22,100 nt of DNA, taken from contig JBIQJZ010000036.1 in assembly GCA_044507115.1 (NCBI GenBank), positions 1 through 22,100 on the forward strand. Reading direction: 5' to 3'. This document shows, piece by piece, positions 1 to 8,222 of the stretch. The DNA comes from Chryseosolibacter sp044507115. Lineage in GTDB: Bacteria > Bacteroidota > Bacteroidia > Cytophagales > Cyclobacteriaceae. The notes below the pieces were generated by a model. It had not been told where the DNA came from, searched no databases, and worked only from the letters and a program-made list of their open reading frames with translations. Each line of letters opens with the position of its first letter. The stretch's first letter is position 1. The position numbers and the translations under genes were made by a program.

Positions 1-102
1 CAGATTTTTTATGCGAAATCGTTCACGGCAGGCAGAAAGGTGACATATGACACCCTGACTGCGCAACTATCGTACATCTATACTGAAAGGATCAATCCAT
101 GA
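1..102 (+). CDS. 3' end of an unidentified gene (partial)
   Basis: The first frame is open from base 1 to a TGA at 100-102 and encodes the last 33 residues of a protein, ending in YTERINP. The stop overlaps the ATG of the following lipoprotein gene (ATGA at 99-102). This is the same coupling seen at the next junction, which supports a real upstream gene in the same operon. The tail contains alternating polar and aromatic residues and no recognisable motif. I cannot assign a family. From the neighbours, an enzyme or surface protein of the same catabolic operon is likely, but that is inference only. Confidence 0.6.
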   Translation, partial: QIFYAKSFTAGRKVTYDTLTAQLSYIYTERINP

Positions 103-2525
103 AACGTTTGAACCACAAGCAGCTACAGGGTACCGTCACCGTCTTTATCGTGATGCTGGTGTTAGTATCCTGCAAGACACAGAAACTCGATCAGGTCAGA
201 GAACTGGAATGGATTTCACCAAATCAGTACCGGATTGCCATGACAATTTCCAGCATCCAGCAATCAGAGGGGCCGTCTTCGGTAGATATCGATTTTTCTG
301 CGCAACTGGCCGAAGTCAACGCTACCGGAGGTTTTGATAAGCACACCGTTGAAGTGGTCGCCTATGACGCATCCGGAACCCCCGTCGTTTTCGATGAATC
401 AAGGGATGGCTATGAGAAATATCTTTTACCCTCGAGGGTGGATACCTATTACGGGATTGACAAGGTTACGCTGAATTTTGTGATAGCTGATCGAGCTCAC
501 ACTTACCTGGTGTACTTTGATACCTATTCCTCAGGTCTTGGCAAACCTGACAGATATCACGGACTGATAGGCGACGGCGATCGTTTTACGGAAGGCTATA
601 AGAGACGCGAGGTAAATGCCAGTGGCTATGATTGCTTCGCCGATTTCGATGGAGACGGAGACCTCGATCTTTTCAAAGGAGGAACAGAGCCTTACATCCA
701 TTGTTATGAGAACGTGGGCAATAACCGGTTCGTTGCCAGAGGTAAACTCACATCTGGTGGGGAGATTTTTGTGGTGCCCTATGACGGTGTGAACCGCACC
801 TGGCACTCGGTATCCTTTTACGATTGGGACGAAGATGGCGATCAGGACTTGTTTTTGTATCAGCCCACTGGACCATCGGACGATTACGTTGACCAGGTAA
901 GCAAGTACGAAAACACCACGGTGCCGGGAGGACAAATCACATTCACGTATCGCGGAAAATTGACGACAGAAAGCGGGAAGACGCTGGGGAGTACGGTTAG
1001 ATTTGCCGACTATGATGGCGATGGTAAGGTGGATGTGTTCTCAAATCGCGGCGAGGGAGTAATCACATTCTACAAAAACATAAGTACATCGTCCAGTATC
1101 GAGGATATGCGCATCGCCGACGGCATATACCTCGAGGCCAATGGCGTGCCGATACAAATATGGAATGCAACACCTGACTTTGCAGATATTGACAACGATG
1201 GTGATTTGGACATTTTTTCAGGTACCGAAGATGGGCCCATTTATTTCTTTGAGAATGTCGGAAGCAGAACAAATACCGCTTTCACGATGGGGCGTATCGT
1301 CGCTTTTTTCGAGTACATGGACCTGCGATCGGGCGTTAAAGTTGCCGATTTTGATGGCGATGGGCTGCTTGATTTTGTCGCTGGCAGATACTGGGAGAGG
1401 ACGCAATGGGGTGAACAGCCCAGAATGTACGGGCGATTGTACAAAAATGTTGGCACGCGTACAGCTCCCAAGTTTGAGGCCCGGGACGCATTCAATGGCT
1501 CACCGTACACGGAGCAATTTCAAATCGCAGATGCTGTAAGACAGAACGGTGTGCGTGCGGCCGATTGGAATGGCGACGGAGTATTGGATCTCATTGCCGT
1601 AGATACAGATGGTTATGTGTGGTACTTTCGAAATACCACAAATGAGAAGTTTCCGGTCTTCGCGGCGGGCGAGAAATTAATGTCGGATGGCAAGCCTATT
1701 CGCGTCTATGGCGAATGGAAGGAAGGACGCGCAGCCGGCTATGCGAGACCGGATGTTCACGACTGGAATAACGACGGAAAAAAGGATCTGTTAGTAGCTG
1801 ACGGACGCGGATGGTTATTTCTTTTCTTGAACAAGGGAACCGCCACGGAACCTGTACTGGATGAGGGGCATCGTGTTTCTGCGAATGGGAAACTCATTGA
1901 CGGTACTGCCAGAGGAAGCGTTCTCGTCTGCGACTGGGACAACGATGGAAAGAAAGATGTGATCTTTGGAATGATCGGAGGAAGGGAAGTAAGTGAGCAC
2001 TGCGATTGGCCGCCATTGCATAAGGACCCGACTGAAGATTCCGGATTCCTGTTTTATAGGAATGTTGGTACGGACTCGAATCCTGTTCTGGATTTTCCGA
2101 AGTGGATTTACGCTGGCCCGGATGGTGGAAAAGTGATAACTTACAGCAGACCGAACCTCGGTAGTTACGTTGACTGGGACGGCGATGGGAAAAAGGACTT
2201 CATCGCATGTGAGTTTGAAAAGAATGCCAGGGTCTATATCAACACAGGGTCGGGAGCGCCCGGCGAAGAACCTGTGTTTGGTTCATCGGAGAGCGGTATC
2301 ATCATCGTTCAGCCGAAGACAACACAAATGATGTCAGGCGCTGACGCTATCGACTTCAATGGCGATGGTGATATCGATATCGTGACGGGGCAGGGTCATG
2401 GTGAATCCGGATTGCGGTTCTATGAGAGGAGTTATATCGAAGATGTGCTCAACAAGAGACATCCTGTAGTGGTTCCCGGAAGAATTGAAACTAAATCTGC
2501 CGTATCTAAATCTGTTTTGAGATGA
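99..2525 (+). CDS. FG-GAP/VCBS-repeat surface lipoprotein
   Basis: The 808-residue protein starts with a basic N-terminus and hydrophobic stretch ending in a lipobox (LVSC, Cys25), so it should be a lipoprotein anchored in the outer membrane, possibly surface-exposed. Residues about 30-170 form a domain I do not recognise, rich in beta-type sequence. From about residue 180 to 765 there are ten DxDxDG-type calcium loops, as in FG-GAP/VCBS repeats, implying a calcium-stabilised beta-propeller. Such proteins in Bacteroidetes often accompany glycan-degradation genes and are thought to bind ligands or adhere; no catalytic motif is visible. The gene overlaps its neighbours by four bases on both sides, so it is probably translationally coupled to the upstream partial gene and to the oxidoreductase. 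The ligand is unknown. Confidence 0.9.
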   Translation: MKRLNHKQLQGTVTVFIVMLVLVSCKTQKLDQVRELEWISPNQYRIAMTISSIQQSEGPSSVDIDFSAQLAEVNATGGFDKHTVEVVAYDASGTPVVFDESRDGYEKYLLPSRVDTYYGIDKVTLNFVIADRAHTYLVYFDTYSSGLGKPDRYHGLIGDGDRFTEGYKRREVNASGYDCFADFDGDGDLDLFKGGTEPYIHCYENVGNNRFVARGKLTSGGEIFVVPYDGVNRTWHSVSFYDWDEDGDQDLFLYQPTGPSDDYVDQVSKYENTTVPGGQITFTYRGKLTTESGKTLGSTVRFADYDGDGKVDVFSNRGEGVITFYKNISTSSSIEDMRIADGIYLEANGVPIQIWNATPDFADIDNDGDLDIFSGTEDGPIYFFENVGSRTNTAFTMGRIVAFFEYMDLRSGVKVADFDGDGLLDFVAGRYWERTQWGEQPRMYGRLYKNVGTRTAPKFEARDAFNGSPYTEQFQIADAVRQNGVRAADWNGDGVLDLIAVDTDGYVWYFRNTTNEKFPVFAAGEKLMSDGKPIRVYGEWKEGRAAGYARPDVHDWNNDGKKDLLVADGRGWLFLFLNKGTATEPVLDEGHRVSANGKLIDGTARGSVLVCDWDNDGKKDVIFGMIGGREVSEHCDWPPLHKDPTEDSGFLFYRNVGTDSNPVLDFPKWIYAGPDGGKVITYSRPNLGSYVDWDGDGKKDFIACEFEKNARVYINTGSGAPGEEPVFGSSESGIIIVQPKTTQMMSGADAIDFNGDGDIDIVTGQGHGESGLRFYERSYIEDVLNKRHPVVVPGRIETKSAVSKSVLR
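642..2381 (+). repeat. Ten tandem FG-GAP calcium-loop repeats inside the lipoprotein gene
   Basis: DxDxDG-type motifs begin at bases 642, 822, 1008, 1185, 1347, 1563, 1761, 1932, 2172 and 2352 (residues 182, 242, 304, 363, 417, 489, 555, 612, 692 and 752). Spacing is 54-80 residues, mostly near 60, typical of FG-GAP/VCBS propeller blades. Early copies read DFDGDGDLD-like; several later copies replace the second residue with Trp and carry a KKD ending (DWNNDGKKD, DWDNDGKKD, DWDGDGKKD). This suggests internal duplication of the later blades. Confidence 0.85.
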
Positions 2526-3547
2526 AGTATAATCCTATCAATACTGGCTTGATGTCTTTCGGAATGTCGGGCCGTATTTTTCATGCGCCGTTTCTCCATT
2601 GGCATCCTGGTTTCACTTTCTATGCTGCAACTGAAAGACATGAGAAGAAAGTGAATCGACTGTACCCGGAAGTCAGGAGTTTCGACACAATTGATGCGTT
2701 GATACAAGATCCTGAAATCGAATTGATCGTGGTAAATACGCCGAACAATACCCATTTTGATTTTGCCAGGCGTGCACTAGAGGCAGGTAAGCACGTATTA
2801 ATCGAAAAGCCCTTTGCCACGACAGTCGCGGAGGCAGAAGAACTATTGGACCTGGCTAAAAGACGCGGACTTTCCGCCTTGGCCTATCAGAATCGCAGAT
2901 GGGATAGTGATTTTCAATCTGTGAAGAATATTGTTGAAAAAGGTTCGTTGGGGAAGTTGGTTGAGGTACATTTTCGTTTCGATCGATATAAAACGAATAT
3001 CGAAAAAAAGGCGTTTAAGGAAGAACCTATCCCCGGGAGCGGCCTGGCCTACAATCTCGCGCCGCACGTTCTTGATCAGGTAATAGGTCTTTTTGGCCAG
3101 CCATTGCGTTGTAACAAGACAACGACGATCAATCGTACCAATTCAAAGGTCGATGACTATGTTTTTTTTCATTTCATCTATCCCGATAATCTGAATGTTT
3201 ACGTCTGGACTAGCTTACTTGTTGCCAGACCGTTGCCGGCGTACGTGGTGCATGGCACAAACGGCTCGTATATCAAAGACAGGACAGACATACAAGAGAA
3301 ACAGTTGGATCAGGGGATGTCGCCTTTTGACGAACAGTACGGCGTAGAATTGCCTGGTTCCGAGGGAGAATTGACGTTGATAGATGCTGACGGAAAGAAG
3401 TCGGTCGAGTTGGTGCCGCCTTCGCGAGGAAACTATTCGGGGCTCTACGATGCAGTCTATCAGCAGTTGCGTCATAGCGAAGCGTTCCCCGTTGCGAATG
3501 AGCACGTGATCTACCAGATGAAAGTATTGGAACAAGAGAATACCTAG
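2522..3547 (+). CDS. Gfo/Idh/MocA-family NAD(P)-dependent oxidoreductase (YvaA/YdgJ-like)
   Basis: The 341-residue protein has no signal peptide and should be cytoplasmic. An N-terminal Rossmann fold is indicated by SFGMSGRIFHAP (residues about 13-24) and by the family signature EKPFATT near residue 98. The C-terminal half matches the Gfo/Idh/MocA alpha/beta domain, with a PGSGLAYNLAPHVLDQ segment that carries the usual catalytic-region His. FGMSGRxFHAP is typical of the YvaA/YdgJ subgroup, which includes scyllo-inositol and sugar dehydrogenases. The substrate is not predictable. The first Gly of the usual GxGxxG is Ser, and the protein ends after VLEQENT, a little earlier than I expect for this subgroup. 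The ATG sits in an ATGA overlap with the lipoprotein gene, so the two are probably co-translated. Confidence 0.9.
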   Translation: MKYNPINTGLMSFGMSGRIFHAPFLHWHPGFTFYAATERHEKKVNRLYPEVRSFDTIDALIQDPEIELIVVNTPNNTHFDFARRALEAGKHVLIEKPFATTVAEAEELLDLAKRRGLSALAYQNRRWDSDFQSVKNIVEKGSLGKLVEVHFRFDRYKTNIEKKAFKEEPIPGSGLAYNLAPHVLDQVIGLFGQPLRCNKTTTINRTNSKVDDYVFFHFIYPDNLNVYVWTSLLVARPLPAYVVHGTNGSYIKDRTDIQEKQLDQGMSPFDEQYGVELPGSEGELTLIDADGKKSVELVPPSRGNYSGLYDAVYQQLRHSEAFPVANEHVIYQMKVLEQENT

Positions 3548-3565
3548 CCTGGATTGGCTATCCAA

Positions 3566-5638
3566 CTATCTTGCGAAGTAGTTGGGTTCCGGTTTCAAAC
3601 GGGATTTGTTGTTGAGAGCGTCAAGCCACACAAGATTGTACACGAGATTTCCTACCCCCATGCTGGCTTCATAGTGACCTACGTTTGAAGCACCCCGGAA
3701 CAGGCCGCGATGATACAACGCTTCAATAGCGATCTTGCCGTACCGTTTTGACTGCTCCAGATAATTTGGCTTTCCGGTTAGTTCGTATAGATCGTTTAAC
3801 AGTCCAATGATGGACGCGTACACGCGGGCGTATACCGCCTCCGTAATCGGTGGGGGATTGTTTGTGCTATAATAGTCGGCAAAGCTCTCCGCAAGCCGTA
3901 GCGCTCGCGGATCGTTTGTCATGCGGTATACACCTACAAGCAGACCAGCATAATCCGCCGAAAGACCGCCACCGTAGCCGTAGACATAAGGCTCCCCGTA
4001 CGTGCCGGTAGCGCTCTCGGGGGTAGCGTCCATCGGAAGATCAATCAGGAATTTCCCTTCAGTGGGTTTGTGTGGCAGCCTCATGATTGCATCGAGGTAA
4101 GTACTCGCCACGTCCTCGTATTTCGTACGCACCGCTCCTTGTGGGAGAAGTTGAGCGCCCTCAAGTAGATTCAACGCCAGGGACAAAGTACTAACAGCTG
4201 ATGCATTTTTTGCACCTTTCTTGTCCGGCGGCAATCCGGATGCACGACTCCTTGCCAACCAATGATGATCAATCATTTTTTGGGCCCAGTCAAGATACTT
4301 TTCATCCCCGGTTTTTGAATACGCGAAACTCCACAGTCCGATGTAAAATCCGCCATGCCTTGCGAAGTCCATCCCCCCGTATTTTTCGGGCCTTGGAATG
4401 GGCATTGGAGTATGAATATCAGCATGCCGGTCAAAATCAAAATTGTCGAGATTCTTGATATGGTTTATCAGGCCGTCGGCTTCAGCTACTAGCGCCGTGG
4501 GCGACAGGTTCCAGAGTCTCATCCAAAAGGAATTTGGTATACCTCCGAGGAACTCGTGAATATCGTTGACCGCTTTCTCCTCATAAAAATTCCAGTATGC
4601 ATGCTCACCCCACGGGAAAAGGCCCGTATTCGGGTGGGGGCAATTCGAGAGGAAAAAGGTAAGGTAGTCCGTAACGGCGTTGGTGTATTTGTCATCGCCG
4701 GTGCTCTTGCTCAGGTAATCCATGGCCTGAAGCAACATAACATCGTGGAATAGGTTACCCCCGTGAACGCTTCGGTCGCCGTAGCGTTGCCCAGGACTAT
4801 TTTGAGGAGTTTCGAGCGGATTACGATGAGTATCCATATCAATCAACGAGGCGAACATCGGGCTGCTGACGTCGCCATAACGGTCAGTTCCAGAGGCGAT
4901 CATCGTGTCAATGAAGGTTGTCACGTAGTGTAAGTAGCCTTTGGAATCCTTGAACTTCGTGCGCGGGAACGTGGGCTGTTTGCCGAAAGCGAGATCGAGG
5001 ATCAGGCGCTCCGTCTTGTTTTCATCGGGAATTGGCGAGTCCTTGGGCTTCGTTCCTTTCGTCCCGGGGGCCTCGTAGACCTCAATTTCAAGGAGTCTTG
5101 GGAAGCCGCTATAATAGTAGGTATCGCGGATTCGTATCCGCAACGACTTCGTCGTAACCGGTTCAAATGTTACTTCATTCACTTCTTCCTGCGTACCCCT
5201 GACAACGGCCAAGGGCGATGCGCCAGCCCAAGTCTTCTTGCCGAAAGCGTACACCTCGAAATCCTTGATTGCCAGCATGTCGCGTTGCTTGGTGGAGACC
5301 AGAACGACGCGCTCAATCGTTTTTGGTTTGTTGAACTCAATAATGATGTTTGTTGGCTGCCAGGTCAGGGGATGACCTTCTCCGATCCATTGTGTCTTGA
5401 GGTCCCCGTCAATTGCATTTTCGATCTTCCATTCGGTAGTCGTATGGGAAGCCGTTAGCTTTGCTTCTTTCGATAGATCGATTCTGATGCCTTGCTGACC
5501 TTTTGCATTTTGTCCGCCAACTGTTGGGGTATTCTGCGCGCGAAGATGACTTCCGAACACCAGGCCTGTGAGGATCGGAAATAGGAAGGCTTGAAATAAT
5601 GCTCTCACTGCGTTTTTGATTGACTTAAAGATAGCCAT
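3566..5638 (-). CDS. Secreted discoidin (F5/8C) plus putative alpha/alpha-toroid glycan-active protein
   Basis: I chose the ATG at 5638 (690 residues) because it gives a normal signal peptide (KSIKNAVRALFQAF, then a hydrophobic stretch ending RAQ at 33-35). A GTG at 5728 would add 30 residues and bury it. Residues about 55-190 look like an F5/8 type C carbohydrate-binding domain (AIDGDLKTQW; FPRLLEIEVYE). After a Pro/Lys-rich linker, residues about 210-690 are helical and aromatic-rich, resembling an alpha/alpha toroid. Conserved-looking blocks are TDRYG (251-255), WGEHAYWN (343-350), FDRHAD (403-408) and FARHGGFY (425-432). I recall similar DRYG proteins of unassigned function in Planctomycetes and Verrucomicrobia; lyase or glycosidase activity is inference. 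It is convergent with the oxidoreductase operon and divergent from the DUF2231 operon. Confidence 0.75.
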   Translation of the reverse strand: MAIFKSIKNAVRALFQAFLFPILTGLVFGSHLRAQNTPTVGGQNAKGQQGIRIDLSKEAKLTASHTTTEWKIENAIDGDLKTQWIGEGHPLTWQPTNIIIEFNKPKTIERVVLVSTKQRDMLAIKDFEVYAFGKKTWAGASPLAVVRGTQEEVNEVTFEPVTTKSLRIRIRDTYYYSGFPRLLEIEVYEAPGTKGTKPKDSPIPDENKTERLILDLAFGKQPTFPRTKFKDSKGYLHYVTTFIDTMIASGTDRYGDVSSPMFASLIDMDTHRNPLETPQNSPGQRYGDRSVHGGNLFHDVMLLQAMDYLSKSTGDDKYTNAVTDYLTFFLSNCPHPNTGLFPWGEHAYWNFYEEKAVNDIHEFLGGIPNSFWMRLWNLSPTALVAEADGLINHIKNLDNFDFDRHADIHTPMPIPRPEKYGGMDFARHGGFYIGLWSFAYSKTGDEKYLDWAQKMIDHHWLARSRASGLPPDKKGAKNASAVSTLSLALNLLEGAQLLPQGAVRTKYEDVASTYLDAIMRLPHKPTEGKFLIDLPMDATPESATGTYGEPYVYGYGGGLSADYAGLLVGVYRMTNDPRALRLAESFADYYSTNNPPPITEAVYARVYASIIGLLNDLYELTGKPNYLEQSKRYGKIAIEALYHRGLFRGASNVGHYEASMGVGNLVYNLVWLDALNNKSRLKPEPNYFAR

Positions 5639-5829
5639 AAGCGACGCGCCTTGGGATGAAACGGAGCCATTAAATAGCGGGAACGTTATCGTAACTTTAA
5701 CAATGGCAGCGAGGACATGGCTTTTCACTTGTGATATTTATGTCATATCCTTGTAGGTAGAATATTTTAGCCTGAAGTCATTAGCAACCGATTAGAATCA
5801 AAACTGATCACTGTTATTAAGGGTGATAG

Positions 5830-7269
5830 ATGGAAAAGGAGGTTTCGGATTGGGTACTTTTTTTTGGACGGTTTCATCCGCTTGTACTTCATTTGCCGAT
5901 TGGGTTTCTGGTTGCTGCTTTCGCACTTGAACTACTATCCAGGCGTGCCCGGTTCAGGGCATATAGGGCTTCCGTCGGGTTTGTGCTTTTAGCGGGCGCT
6001 GTTCTCACTGTCGTCACCACCGTGCTTGGCTACATGCTATCGCAGGAGGGAGGGTATGATCCGGATTTGTTGTCGACACATCAGTGGACCGGAATAGCTG
6101 CAGCCATTACGGCGGTCTTGGCCTACGTCCTTCGTCTAAAGTCGCGAGCGTTCCGCATGGCGGACAAAGCCTATCTGGCAACCATGTGGGTGATGATTCT
6201 TTTCTTAGTAACCGCGGGCCATTACGGCGGATCACTCACGCACGGCTCCGACTTTCTTGCGCAATACATGCCGGAAGGCCTACGCTCCATTGCGGGCATT
6301 TCGGTGGACAAGGAGGTGGAGATTCGGCAAATCACGGATATCGGCAAGGCAGAGGTATTCAAGGATGTTGTTTATCCTATTCTGGACTCCCGCTGCATAT
6401 CCTGCCACAATAAGGAGAAGCGCAAAGGTGAACTGATGATGCACACGGAGGAAGCGCTGATGAAGGGCGGAGAAAACGGACCTGCACTAGTGCCCGGTAA
6501 TGCGGAGGAGAGCAGAATGATTCAAATGATTCATTTGCCAGAAGTGCATGACGACCATATGCCACCGAAGGGCAAGCGCCAGCTGACACCCGAACAGGTG
6601 GAACTGCTTACATGGTGGGTGGCCGAAGGTGCGCCTTTCGACAAGCCTGTAATGCAGATGAATGTTACTGAGAAAATTCAATCCATCTTGAACTCGCTGG
6701 CCAATCCGGATGCTAATAAGACTGAAGCCGAGATACTACTCGCTTCGCCCGTGCCACCTGCCGATGAAAAGAGGATTAAGGCGCTAAAAACTCGTGGCGT
6801 TGTTGTAAGGCCCGTATCGGCGGAAGTGAACTGGCTGCAGGCTAATGTAACTATCGTGCGCAACGAAATGCTCGATTCGCTGGTTGTTGCTCTTTCAGAA
6901 GTAGCTGAACAGTTGACCTGGCTTAATCTGGGAGGAACACCTGCTGACGACAAAGTACTCTCCTCGGTAAGAACGTTTAAAAACTTGACAAGATTGTCGC
7001 TGGAGAATACAAAGGTGACAGATGAGGGACTAAGACACCTGAAAGAGCTGACGTATCTCGAATACCTGAACCTGTACGGAACAAATGTCAGCGATGAAGG
7101 TATTCGTCACCTTATCGACTTAAAGAATCTTAGAAGCATTTATCTCTGGCAGACAAGGGTAACAGCAGGAGGCGCTGACAGCTTGAAAAAGGCCCTTCCT
7201 GCGCTTGAGATTAACCTGGGTTCTGACGGACAGCCCGGAACTCATTCACATGATATCGCATCCCAATAG
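5830..7269 (+). CDS. Membrane fusion protein: DUF2231, planctomycete-type cytochrome c, leucine-rich repeats
   Basis: The 479-residue protein has three parts. Residues about 8-150 contain FGRFHPLVLHLPIGF and further hydrophobic helices typical of the DUF2231 membrane domain. Residues about 175-280 form a planctomycete-type cytochrome c domain with one haem motif CISCH (Cys189, Cys192, His193) and a candidate axial Met244 in HMPPKGKRQL; the end (LLTWWVAEGAPFD) is characteristic. Residues about 360-460 are leucine-rich repeats (LTRLSLENTKVTDEGL, LEYLNLYGTNVSDEGI). The c-type haem requires export, so these parts should face the periplasm. A role in passing electrons from a periplasmic oxidation, or in sensing, is inference. 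It is first in a three-gene operon, 17 bases before the lyase gene. Confidence 0.88.
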   Translation: MEKEVSDWVLFFGRFHPLVLHLPIGFLVAAFALELLSRRARFRAYRASVGFVLLAGAVLTVVTTVLGYMLSQEGGYDPDLLSTHQWTGIAAAITAVLAYVLRLKSRAFRMADKAYLATMWVMILFLVTAGHYGGSLTHGSDFLAQYMPEGLRSIAGISVDKEVEIRQITDIGKAEVFKDVVYPILDSRCISCHNKEKRKGELMMHTEEALMKGGENGPALVPGNAEESRMIQMIHLPEVHDDHMPPKGKRQLTPEQVELLTWWVAEGAPFDKPVMQMNVTEKIQSILNSLANPDANKTEAEILLASPVPPADEKRIKALKTRGVVVRPVSAEVNWLQANVTIVRNEMLDSLVVALSEVAEQLTWLNLGGTPADDKVLSSVRTFKNLTRLSLENTKVTDEGLRHLKELTYLEYLNLYGTNVSDEGIRHLIDLKNLRSIYLWQTRVTAGGADSLKKALPALEINLGSDGQPGTHSHDIASQ

Positions 7270-7286
7270 AAATTTATACACCGGTC

Positions 7287-8222
7287 ATGAAAGCTGAACT
7301 ATCAAAGCCACTGCGTGGTATTATCCCGCCCCTCATTACACCGTTACTGGAGAATGGGGCGCTGGACAGGCAAGGTCTTGAAAGATTGATAGAGCATGTA
7401 ATTGGCGGAGGCGTTCATGGACTGTTCGTTTTGGGTACGACTGGGGAAACGGCTAGTTTATCGTCAGCGTTGAAGCACGAACTGATCCAGATGACATGTC
7501 AGGCAGTCAACAACCGGGTTCCCGTATTTGTTGGTATTACAGATTGCTCACCAGGCGAAAGCGTATTGCTGGCAAGAACTGCTGACCAGCACGGAGCATC
7601 CGCCTTGGTTGCGGCACCTCCTTTTTATTTTAGCCTCAGTCAGCGTGAATTGATAGCGTACTACAAAGGAATTGCAGACCGAACAAGCCTGCCTTTTTTT
7701 CTATACAACTTTCCTTTCCATACAAAGGTTGTCATTGAGCCGCAATCGGTCAGGGAACTGGCAACACACCCCAGGATCGTGGGTCTTAAAGACAGCTCCG
7801 GAAGTGGATCGTATTTTAACACCGTGTCGTCATTGATGGCAGGCGATGACTCCTTTACGCTATTGATGGGGCCGGATGAAATGCTGGCGTCCGTACTTTT
7901 AACGGGAGCACACGGCGGTGTGAGCGCGGGAGCCAATCTTTTTCCAAGGCTATATGTTGATCTGTTCGAAGCTGCACGCGCGGGGAATTCAGATGAGCTA
8001 ATGATTCTTCACTCCCGAGTCATGGAAATTTCCAGGAAGATATATAATGGAGTGTCTACCACTACGAGTTACCTAAAAGGAGTTAAGACAGCGTTGTCGG
8101 TTATGGGAATATGCCATGACTTTACGTGCCCTCCGTTGATGCCCTTAACAGAACGAGAAAAGGAAATCATCAGAGAGAACCTTACCGGACTTAAGGCGAA
8201 TTCTTACCTGCGACAAAGGTGA
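7287..8222 (+). CDS. DapA/NanA-family class I aldolase or dehydratase
   Basis: The 311-residue cytoplasmic protein is full length for the dihydrodipicolinate synthase / N-acetylneuraminate lyase superfamily. Hallmarks are GTTGET (residues 50-55), the catalytic Tyr140 in LYNFPFH and the Schiff-base Lys168 in GLKDSSGS. Members split or join pyruvate and an aldehyde or dehydrate sugar acids. Because it sits between a membrane cytochrome fusion and a sodium/solute symporter, and not with lysine genes, a catabolic role on an imported sugar acid (for example a 2-keto-3-deoxy acid or a sialic-acid-like substrate) is more likely than lysine synthesis. That is inference. Its stop overlaps the start of the symporter gene (GTGA at 8219-8222). 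Confidence 0.9.
   Translation: MKAELSKPLRGIIPPLITPLLENGALDRQGLERLIEHVIGGGVHGLFVLGTTGETASLSSALKHELIQMTCQAVNNRVPVFVGITDCSPGESVLLARTADQHGASALVAAPPFYFSLSQRELIAYYKGIADRTSLPFFLYNFPFHTKVVIEPQSVRELATHPRIVGLKDSSGSGSYFNTVSSLMAGDDSFTLLMGPDEMLASVLLTGAHGGVSAGANLFPRLYVDLFEAARAGNSDELMILHSRVMEISRKIYNGVSTTTSYLKGVKTALSVMGICHDFTCPPLMPLTEREKEIIRENLTGLKANSYLRQR

Noticed and set aside
531..935. Minus-strand open frame of 134 codons inside the FG-GAP gene
   Set aside because: Repeated Asp-rich codons on the plus strand keep the opposite frame open; no independent coding evidence.
3550..3564. Small inverted repeat (TGGAT/ATCCA) between convergent genes, considered as a bidirectional terminator
   Set aside because: The stem is only five bases and no T-tract follows on either strand.
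5807..5827. ATCAC/GTGAT inverted repeat just before the DUF2231 gene
   Set aside because: Short stem with a long loop; not distinguishable from background.
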